From a virus: a DNA stretch of 21,165 nucleotides. Within the stretch, counting starts at the first letter, position 1. Every line of letters starts with the position of its first letter. This document shows positions 6,569-12,558 of this stretch, piece after piece. The translations under genes and the position numbers were made by a program. The stretch covers positions 1 to 21,165 of IMG/VR virus record IMGVR_UViG_3300013093_000328; one strand, 5' to 3'. The notes beneath the pieces are model-generated. The model was not told the DNA's origin and ran no database searches. It saw only the letters and a program-made list of their open reading frames with translations.

Positions 6569-7103
6569 TTTGCAATCTTATCTTTACAGCATAAATTAAA
6601 TCTTCAAGAGAGCCGTCATTTATAAAACGGCAGTCAAAGTCCCAATCATCCATATCTAACTCTGATATGTGGTTGTTTACTGGTCCAACTCCAGGACGCT
6701 CTATTCTCCACACTTGAGCATAGTCTCTACGCTTAATCACCGAAGCTTCATTCTTAAAACGCACATCAGTAATAACAAAATTTCCTGTAAAAGAAACTTT
6801 GTTCAAAGCAATGTTAATCCAAAAAGATTCTCCGAAGCGTGCTCTGGCAGATAGCCCGACGTTCTGTAAAATCTTTCTGACAGTTGGATGTTGCTTTGCT
6901 TTATCCCAACCTTGAGTATCTACTAAATCTTGAAGATTGGTTAACCCGTCATATTCTGAAAAGTCAACAAGTGGATTGATGTCATATGCAAAATCTCTAA
7001 CTGCATCAGCAAATGCCACTCTTGTGTAGCCATGATTGTTAACTAGATACTCTGCAACAGTATCTTTTCCAGATTGTGCGTATCCGCTTAAGCCAATAAT
7101 CAT
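6561..7103 (-). CDS. Deoxynucleoside monophosphate kinase
   Basis: This 180-residue P-loop kinase resembles T4 gp1, which phosphorylates dNMPs to dNDPs and supplies precursors for replication. Walker A is G7-YAQSGKDT (7-15). The segment YTRVAFADAVRDFAYDINP (26-44) matches the substrate-binding part of the family, and FVITDVRFKNEA (109-120) carries the D-x-R-F-x-N-E motif. The length is normal for the short members of the family. The ATG overlaps the primase stop (ATGA), and the 3' end overlaps the helicase gene by 8 nt, so all three are likely translated in a coupled way. The enzyme class is confident; which bases it prefers cannot be told from the sequence. Confidence 0.9.
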   Translation of the reverse strand: MIIGLSGYAQSGKDTVAEYLVNNHGYTRVAFADAVRDFAYDINPLVDFSEYDGLTNLQDLVDTQGWDKAKQHPTVRKILQNVGLSARARFGESFWINIALNKVSFTGNFVITDVRFKNEASVIKRRDYAQVWRIERPGVGPVNNHISELDMDDWDFDCRFINDGSLEDLIYAVKIRLQNV

Positions 7104-8032
7104 CGAGAAAATGCTCCTTTTCGTAGAGATAGTTTTGCGTTTTGTATTCCTGTGTAGACCTCAAGTTTACTCATACCTCCCACATCCTTCTGGTCGGTGT
7201 GGCTGTAGTCAAAGAACTTGATTGCTTTATTATGGTCATCAGCCCATCTAAGGATTTCATCAGATGAGCGCATCCCTGCCTCATCATTATCCATAGCTAC
7301 GCAAATGCTATCTATGCTCTCAAGCAAGGCATACTGCTCTTTAGTTAACATAGCGCCGTAGACTGCAACAGCACTATGTATGCCTAATGAATGTAGGCGA
7401 ACAACATCTAGGGGAGACTCAACGACTATAGTTGGTTCAGATACATCAATCTGATAATAGCCAAATAGTGCCTTACCCTTCTTTATCCCTTCGGGATAGT
7501 TCATAAAATATCTGCCACGATAACCCTTTTCCTGCCAACCCCACAAGGCATTCGTGCGTGGGTCGCGGATAGGGATAATCCAACAGAGCTTTTTAAGGTC
7601 GAACATAAGACCGTAAAACTTTGCACTAGTAGCCAGCAAACCTCTGCTTTTTAAAGCATCCGTAGGAGGTTCTATAAATAAAGCTAATTCAGACTCATAT
7701 AGAACGGTGGGCACTGCCTCTGATTCAGGGGTTTCTCCAAGTTTTTCTAACTGCTTACTTAGATAGTCATCTCTTTCCCTCAGATACTCATCAACGTTCT
7801 CTAAAGCCACTCCCCCTAGGTATCCAACCAAAAACTGCAGGTTACCTCTGAAATCGCAAGACCAGCAACGAAAGGCACCAGTCGAGGCGTTTATAGAGAA
7901 CGATGGGTGCCTATCTTCTTTGCCAGTTCTCTCCAAGTGAGCAGGACACTTAGCCTTTACTTCACGACCTTGACTTTCAATAACCTCTACGCCGATTTTC
8001 TCCAAAAGTTCAGTCATCTCATCAGTAGTCAT
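7100..8032 (-). CDS. DnaG-like primase with CHC2 zinc finger and TOPRIM domain
   Basis: This 310-residue primase should make RNA primers for the phage polymerase. The N-terminal zinc finger has C29-x2-H32 and C56-x2-C59, with the HPSFSI and GNLQFLVGYLGG contacts typical of CHC2 domains. The TOPRIM domain has VVESPLDV (E205, D209) and AMDNDEAG (D248, D250), the acidic metal-binding residues, all intact. At 310 residues it is about half the length of bacterial DnaG; the C-terminal helicase-interaction domain is missing, so contact with the DnaB-like protein must use another surface. It overlaps the helicase gene by 11 nt and the kinase gene by 4 nt. Confidence 0.93.
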   Translation of the reverse strand: MTTDEMTELLEKIGVEVIESQGREVKAKCPAHLERTGKEDRHPSFSINASTGAFRCWSCDFRGNLQFLVGYLGGVALENVDEYLRERDDYLSKQLEKLGETPESEAVPTVLYESELALFIEPPTDALKSRGLLATSAKFYGLMFDLKKLCWIIPIRDPRTNALWGWQEKGYRGRYFMNYPEGIKKGKALFGYYQIDVSEPTIVVESPLDVVRLHSLGIHSAVAVYGAMLTKEQYALLESIDSICVAMDNDEAGMRSSDEILRWADDHNKAIKFFDYSHTDQKDVGGMSKLEVYTGIQNAKLSLRKGAFSR

Positions 8033-9257
8033 CTAAATCACTTGACTCCTGCTCTTTGAATACGCCTCTCTCCCACTCCCATGTCAGGGATATCTCTGCT
8101 GGGGCAGAGTTACGGCTAGCCATAATCTTTAGGATACGCATATCGTCAACCTCTTCAGACTCTCGCTCTAAACCCATCACAATGTCGGCATCTTGAGCAA
8201 AAGATGAGGCGTAACCAATAGAGTCAATGGTTGCCTTACCTTTGTTGGTCTTATGCGCTAGGTACTGAGTATTAATAATGATTGGTTTATTGATACGCAA
8301 AGCAAGGTTTTTAAGGCTACGGGTAATTCCAGTAAGCGCTCTTGGAGTCTGTGATTCTCCTGAAAGCTCATCCGTCATCAAATACACACCATCAATAAAA
8401 ATAACATCAGGGTTAATGAGTTGAATCTTATTAGCGATTCCAGTAACTGTTCTTAAGCCAGTCTGGTCAGGCAAAATAAAGTCACTCTCTAATTGCTTAG
8501 TGACATTAAGGCTTGAACGAAAACGACCATACTCTTCATCAATCAAAGAGCCAGTCATCAAACGGAAGTGTGAAATCTTTGCGCGAATAGCATCATAACG
8601 AGCCTGCTGTTCTAGGTTAGTCATTTCGTATGACTGGAACATAACCTTCTGTCCCTCAAGTTGCATATTAATCCCCATTTGCAGACAAAGAGTTGACTTA
8701 CCAGTTTTAGGCAAAGCAGCGACAACAATCAAGTTACCTTTTTGAATACCGCTTGTGCTCTTATCAATAGTTGGGAAACCAGTTCTATATCCGATGATTC
8801 CGTCAGGAGTACCTTTCCTGCGCTCATACTCTGCTAAACGTTCTTCAGTAGTATCTCTAAGACTGATATCACGGCTAGCGGTAAAGCTCTCCTCATCAAT
8901 GCGTACTAGACCGCCCTGTAATGTTAAGAGAGCTTTCTCAGCATCCATCTGCTCATAGACATTAATTGCATCTTTTAGGAGAGAAAATGTAAGAGCCTTT
9001 CGGCGGTCAGATATAAAAGCATCAATAAGATACTCAATAGAATCTTTAGGAGTTTCTAAAGTAAAGTTAGGAAAATTTCTCTTTACTGCTTCTTCACTTG
9101 GGCACTCGGCGTAGTTAACAAAGTGTGCTCTGACAAATTGAAATAGACGCTTATCCTCATCGCTAGCAAACCACTCTTCAGTGATTCCTCTATTGAATAG
9201 AGGCGACAGGTCTCTGTCAGAGATAGCTTTATGTAAAAGCTTCAGTTCGTTGTTCAA
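8022..9257 (-). CDS. DnaB-like replicative DNA helicase
   Basis: This 411-residue hexameric helicase should unwind the fork. A small helical N-terminal domain (about 1-115) and a linker precede the RecA-like core. Walker A is AALPKTGKST (180-189), in which the usual first glycine is replaced, and Walker B is VIFIDG (285-290). The segment TQYLAHKTNKG and FAQDADIVMGLERE (353-366) match DnaB motifs, and MASRNSAPAEI (379-389) carries the arginine-finger region. The start is TTG (9255-9257), overlapping the previous TGA as TTGA; there is no in-frame ATG before residue 104, so TTG is very likely real and coupled. It is next to primase and near a DnaC-like loader, completing the unwinding and priming set. 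Confidence 0.93.
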   Translation of the reverse strand: MNNELKLLHKAISDRDLSPLFNRGITEEWFASDEDKRLFQFVRAHFVNYAECPSEEAVKRNFPNFTLETPKDSIEYLIDAFISDRRKALTFSLLKDAINVYEQMDAEKALLTLQGGLVRIDEESFTASRDISLRDTTEERLAEYERRKGTPDGIIGYRTGFPTIDKSTSGIQKGNLIVVAALPKTGKSTLCLQMGINMQLEGQKVMFQSYEMTNLEQQARYDAIRAKISHFRLMTGSLIDEEYGRFRSSLNVTKQLESDFILPDQTGLRTVTGIANKIQLINPDVIFIDGVYLMTDELSGESQTPRALTGITRSLKNLALRINKPIIINTQYLAHKTNKGKATIDSIGYASSFAQDADIVMGLERESEEVDDMRILKIMASRNSAPAEISLTWEWERGVFKEQESSDLDDY

Positions 9258-9676
9258 ATTCTACCGCCAAACAAATCGTTGAAAGATAGTCCCCAATGCC
9301 CATACATTAGCAACCTATTTGGAACATCCACAACTCCTACAACCTCTGGTCTGTAAGGGAGTTCTGCGACGAGATGCTCAATGGATTCATACGCTGTTGC
9401 GTAACGAAATGGGTTAGTTCCGACTTTATCTAGATAGTCAATAATTTCTTGGATAGCTTCTTCAGACCTATCAGTACTTATAAGCTCTAAAGTATCGCCA
9501 ACACGGGAAGCATAAAGATAGAACCTGCTAAGAGCACCCATGTCGTACTTAACGTTATAGGTTATCTGCGGAATTATTTTAAACTTCTTTTTAACCTCAG
9601 GTGTTGAGGTGGTTATTACATCAAGGTGAACCAGAAATCGCCTAGGTAAGGCGTTACTGATATCCCCATTTTGCAA
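9254..9676 (-). CDS. Hypothetical protein, possible degenerate HAD-like fold
   Basis: This 140-residue protein starts at TTG (9674-9676), directly after the SWIM-protein stop, with GAGGTG 7 to 8 nt upstream; no in-frame ATG fits better. It appears α/β: strands RFLVHLDVIT and TLELIST, helix SEEAIQEIIDYLDKVG, then VVGVVDVPNRLLMYGHWGLSF near the C-terminus. The latter half recalls the end of HAD-type phosphatases (a strand with Asp, then an Arg and a Gly-rich turn), but the nucleophile motif DxDx(T/V) at the N-terminus is not convincing. I cannot assign a function. It sits between the SWIM and DnaB-like genes in a tight operon, so a replication-linked role is plausible. Confidence 0.7.
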   Translation of the reverse strand: MQNGDISNALPRRFLVHLDVITTSTPEVKKKFKIIPQITYNVKYDMGALSRFYLYASRVGDTLELISTDRSEEAIQEIIDYLDKVGTNPFRYATAYESIEHLVAELPYRPEVVGVVDVPNRLLMYGHWGLSFNDLFGGRI

Positions 9677-9973
9677 TTAAAACACCTCTATTTTTCCAAA
9701 TCTGATAACAAAGTCCCTCATCGTTTTATTCGATGACTTTGCCATCTCTGAGTCGTATGCTGTCGCTTTATTTGAAATTGCTAGCGGATAGACGCCATTG
9801 TTCTCGTCCATCCTAGCCTTAACAAAAGTAGTGTGCTTACAGGACTCCCTTGCGGTGAACCCTGGGCAGTTGCAGTGTAACCTATCATGCTCATTGATAG
9901 ATACTTCGAAGATTCCTGGATGGGTCGTAGTCTTGGTACTTAGGAATACCTGTACTAGTCTGTAACCTTTCAC
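9677..9973 (-). CDS. Small SWIM-type zinc-finger protein
   Basis: This 98-residue protein has the SWIM signature C34-x-C36-x8-C45-x-H47 in LHCNCPGFTARESCKHTTFV. SWIM fingers bind DNA or partner proteins and occur in transposases, RecA-family partners and helicases. Here the finger stands almost alone, with a β-rich N-terminus (RLVQVFLSTKTTTHPGIFEV) and a polar C-terminus. It starts with GTG (9971-9973) that overlaps the helicase loader stop as GTGA and abuts the next gene. Its place between loader and helicase suggests an accessory role in replication or recombination. The motif is unambiguous; the partner is unknown. Confidence 0.85.
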   Translation of the reverse strand: MKGYRLVQVFLSTKTTTHPGIFEVSINEHDRLHCNCPGFTARESCKHTTFVKARMDENNGVYPLAISNKATAYDSEMAKSSNKTMRDFVIRFGKIEVF

Positions 9974-10662
9974 GACTTTAATCTTAGATTACCTACCTTA
10001 CTTTGAACAGGTATATCGGTAAAAGCTTCAAAAAGAAAATTGCGTGTTGCATCACCATAAGCATCTTCCCAGCCTTCTGGGTCAATGTTTGTAGTGATAA
10101 TTGTAGGTAGACCGTTTTCGTGCCTTGTTCGTATTACTTCGTGGAACAAGTTAATATTCCAACCGTTCTTACCAGCGTGCTCTCTACCAACGTCATCTAT
10201 AACCAAAACTCTAATGTTGTACGCATCGTCAGCACACTCACCTAGCATCCCGTAGTAAAGCTTCTCATCCCAGTCGTTAGATTCGTTTCCAATGAGGCGT
10301 CCTTTTAAGGAAATAAGTTTTACAAAAGATGTGAAATAGCATGGACGAACCAATACGCCAGTTTCATTCTTAAACTCTTCCAAAGAAAAAGTTGTAATCA
10401 TCTCCTGTAAAAGCGCAGAGGCAAGAGTGGACTTTCCATTTCCTGGAGGTCCATACATCAAGATTCCTTTACCGCACATCTTAGAATCATAACTTCGTAT
10501 AACTCTGCCTGCTTTTACATGGCGTATCCAGCCTTGAACAATATCTTTAGATTCAGCTAAGTCAGCGCAATCAGCAGTAGTCCAGCCGATAGATGCTGCA
10601 GGAATAGATGCAACCTTGAACCACGAGCGACGACGTATCTTTAAATTTTCTACTTTGTACAT
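9970..10662 (-). CDS. DnaC/IstB-like AAA+ ATPase, probable helicase loader
   Basis: This AAA+ protein has Walker A GPPGNGKST (72-80, counted from the GTG), Walker B VLVIDDVG (153-160) and sensor 1 TTN (191-193) in PTIITTNID, the DnaC/IstB arrangement. The DnaC family loads the replicative helicase onto DNA. I place the start at the ATG at 10660-10662 (230 residues), which overlaps the previous stop as TGATG and lies 4 nt after GGAGG; a GTG one codon upstream is too close to that site. A Gly-rich DVGREHAGKNGW segment after Walker B is typical of phage loaders. It precedes the SWIM and DnaB-like genes, as expected for a loading module. Confidence 0.92.
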   Translation of the reverse strand: MYKVENLKIRRRSWFKVASIPAASIGWTTADCADLAESKDIVQGWIRHVKAGRVIRSYDSKMCGKGILMYGPPGNGKSTLASALLQEMITTFSLEEFKNETGVLVRPCYFTSFVKLISLKGRLIGNESNDWDEKLYYGMLGECADDAYNIRVLVIDDVGREHAGKNGWNINLFHEVIRTRHENGLPTIITTNIDPEGWEDAYGDATRNFLFEAFTDIPVQSKVGNLRLKS

Positions 10663-11576
10663 CACTCCTCCAATAATCTTCTAGCCCGTTCAAGGCTGTC
10701 TTTTGCCGATTGCTCAAACCTATCAGAATCATAGAACTGGCGCGAGGCTTGTTCTTTAAGGTTTGTAAAGTTTGTTAAAAAAGTTTTCCAAATTCGGTCG
10801 GGGTCAATAACCGTCTTAAGCCATGGCTGGGCTAAATAGATATCAACCATCTTCTTCTCAATAAGCCCGTCAGTTCTAGAAATGCTTCTCTTCTCAGAGA
10901 GTGCTGGTACAAAGCGAGTGTCTTTAACTTCCCAAGGCTTTACATCAAAACGCTTGAGCATCAAAGTATCTTTGAAGTAGTAGGCGACATCTGAAGGAGT
11001 CCAATCCTTTGGATTCAGTCTGTCCCTGTCCCGAAGGCTTACCTTCTTGCGGTGAATCTCTTGGCGCTGGGTATCGCGCTCTCTTTGCTTGCGCTCACGT
11101 TCGGCGGAACGGCGGGCGATAGCCTCTGCCTCGTACTCCCTGTCGTCAGCGGTGTACTCAAAGTCCACAGAGCCCTCTCCAAATTTTAAAATCGTAACAC
11201 GCGAATTTTTTCCTTCCGAAATTTTTTTCGGAATAGTTAAGTTCTTAGAGGTATTAGAGATTAAGCCTTTTGGCTTTATGGAATTAGTAGCTAATTGACT
11301 ATATGGGCTATACAACAGTATCAGGAGTTCCTTTTCGGGACTCCCATCTGGGAACTCCCGTAATCGTGAAACTGTCACATATTTGTTGCCTGACTTGTCA
11401 GTAGCAACTATCTCTCTAGTAGTCTCTATCCCACCAGCATCGCGTATCTCCTTGAGTATCTTCAAGAAATACTTACGCCCGTGGTCGGGAAAAAGCTCGC
11501 TCAGGTTATCCGCGCTAATTCTTGTACCTGTAGCGGTAAGGAACATGTAATAAACAATTGCTTCCAGCGAAATCAC
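10662..11576 (-). CDS. Winged-helix replication-initiator-like protein
   Basis: This 304-residue protein starts with a winged-helix-like domain (about 5-55: helices around AIVYYMFL, SADNLSELF and KYFLKILKEIRDAGG, then a β-hairpin TTREIVATDKSGNKYVTVSR). The middle (146-185) is an Arg/Glu-rich helix (RRSAERERKQRERDTQRQEI) likely to be coiled or to bind nucleic acid. The C-terminal part has WTPSDVAYYF and repeated Trp/Phe-rich helices. This layout, directly upstream of a DnaC-like loader, is that of phage initiators or DnaD-like adaptors that melt the origin and recruit helicase. The start is GTG (11574-11576), overlapping the previous TGA. The role is inferred from context and fold, not from a sequence match. 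Confidence 0.55.
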   Translation of the reverse strand: MISLEAIVYYMFLTATGTRISADNLSELFPDHGRKYFLKILKEIRDAGGIETTREIVATDKSGNKYVTVSRLREFPDGSPEKELLILLYSPYSQLATNSIKPKGLISNTSKNLTIPKKISEGKNSRVTILKFGEGSVDFEYTADDREYEAEAIARRSAERERKQRERDTQRQEIHRKKVSLRDRDRLNPKDWTPSDVAYYFKDTLMLKRFDVKPWEVKDTRFVPALSEKRSISRTDGLIEKKMVDIYLAQPWLKTVIDPDRIWKTFLTNFTNLKEQASRQFYDSDRFEQSAKDSLERARRLLEE

Positions 11577-12241
11577 TGGGACTTCTTTACTTCAGAAACA
11601 ATCATCTTTGCCATGACCTTTGCGAATTCTAGCATAGAGTCATAGAGGCGAGCCATTAGCTCTTCCTCCTCCTCGGTGTACTCCTCAGAATCCTCAAAAT
11701 CGTCCTCTACGCCCTCTAGGAGCCCTTCAGAACCATCTTCTGGTGTATTGACTACTTCAACCTCTTCTACAGGCATCTTAGGGGCTTTTTGAGCCTTTAT
11801 TCCTGATACAGGGGTAATATCCAGTAATCCCTTGGTTAGGTCATAGCAGGGTATCCCTTTAGCCGAAAAACTGGCTAGGGCATCTAAACAGCGTGGGTCT
11901 TCGTCATCCCATAGCAGGAATCCATATGCCTTGGAGTCCCCTGCAAAAAGCTTGCTAGCGTCCTTGTAGGGACTCTTAGAAACTGTGAAGGTGGTTCCCT
12001 TAGGTAACCCAACCGCTTTTGACTCGTCGGTCAAATAGGCAAGGATTTGTAGATTTTTCTCTTTGGCGACATTGGCAGCAAACTGCTGACCCTCTGATGG
12101 GTAATCGTCATAGACAAGCGTGATGATTGGCTCTTGCTTTTGTTGCTTGAGCATAATTAAATAATCGTTGAGTAAAGCCTCAACATTGATATTACTGGTC
12201 TTTCCATTTCCTGCAATTAGCAGGTAAGTTGATTCAGCCAT
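11573..12241 (-). CDS. Rossmann/SLOG-like protein with acidic tail, unknown function
   Basis: This 222-residue protein has an α/β N-terminal half and a very acidic linker (about 158-195, rich in E and D), then a final amphipathic helix (196-220). Residues 6-13 (YLLIAGNG) form a first strand and Gly turn; GQQFAANVAKEKNL (51-64) and GFLLWDDEDPRCLDALASFS (107-126), then KGIPCYDL, resemble the ligand-binding pattern of SLOG/YspA-type Rossmann folds (G-x-x-x-A...WD-x-S-x-GT). It is the first gene of the replication module, set off by a hairpin-bearing 41-bp gap. Such domains bind nucleotides or related ligands. The fold resemblance is moderate and I do not assign an activity. Confidence 0.5.
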   Translation of the reverse strand: MAESTYLLIAGNGKTSNINVEALLNDYLIMLKQQKQEPIITLVYDDYPSEGQQFAANVAKEKNLQILAYLTDESKAVGLPKGTTFTVSKSPYKDASKLFAGDSKAYGFLLWDDEDPRCLDALASFSAKGIPCYDLTKGLLDITPVSGIKAQKAPKMPVEEVEVVNTPEDGSEGLLEGVEDDFEDSEEYTEEEEELMARLYDSMLEFAKVMAKMIVSEVKKSQ

Positions 12242-12269
12242 GGCTGCTCCTCTGTTTGAAGGGAGAGCC
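12242..12269 (-). promoter_or_regulatory. Bulged hairpin including the ribosome site at the module boundary
   Basis: On the minus strand GGCTCTCC (12262-12269) pairs over 8 bp with GGAGCAGCC (12242-12250), leaving one bulged C and an 11-nt loop. The downstream arm contains GGAG, the Shine-Dalgarno of the gene starting at 12241, and ends immediately before its ATG. No U-tract follows. It could limit translation of the first replication-module gene, or mark an RNA processing site between the late and early modules. The pairing is visible; the role is inferred. Confidence 0.45.
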
Positions 12270-12271
12270 AG

Positions 12272-12299
12272 TCTATAACCTCTTAGCGGTTTCTTCCAA
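12272..12299 (-). promoter_or_regulatory. Weak candidate promoter for the replication module
   Basis: Minus-strand TTGGAA (12294-12299) and TATAGA (12272-12277) are separated by 16 bp; each matches consensus at 4 of 6 positions. They lie at the end of the membrane-protein gene and just upstream of the first replication gene, where an early promoter would be useful. The match is weak and could be chance. Confidence 0.2.
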
Positions 12300-12546
12300 G
12301 TGGTGTGACAACGGCTTTTGTAAAGGACGCTAACTTGTCAGCGGCAAGTGCTAAAAATGGTGCTAGAAAGCATGATGCGCCTATATAGACAATCATTTCT
12401 TTTATGGACAAACCACCTAAAAGGGCGCAACCCACCACAGAAAAGACAATTGCGACAAATACCTTCATAACGCCTAGATGAGTAAACCGCTCAAATAATG
12501 CGATGAAGAAAGCAGTAAAACAAGAAATAAGCATGAGTGTTGTCAT
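12283..12546 (-). CDS. Small membrane protein, possible holin
   Basis: This 87-residue protein is almost entirely hydrophobic, with three likely membrane helices (about 4-19, 27-47 and 50-69) and a short basic C-terminus (KAVVTPLGRNR). Three membrane helices with a charged tail fit class I holins, which form lesions that release endolysin at the end of infection. Its position directly after the receptor-binding protein, at the end of the structural module, is common for lysis genes, but no endolysin is seen in this window. It has AAGG about 9 nt before the ATG and follows the tail gene by 12 nt. Being a membrane protein is confident; being a holin is inferred. Confidence 0.7.
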   Translation of the reverse strand: MTTLMLISCFTAFFIALFERFTHLGVMKVFVAIVFSVVGCALLGGLSIKEMIVYIGASCFLAPFLALAADKLASFTKAVVTPLGRNR

Positions 12547-12558
12547 AATGTGACAACC

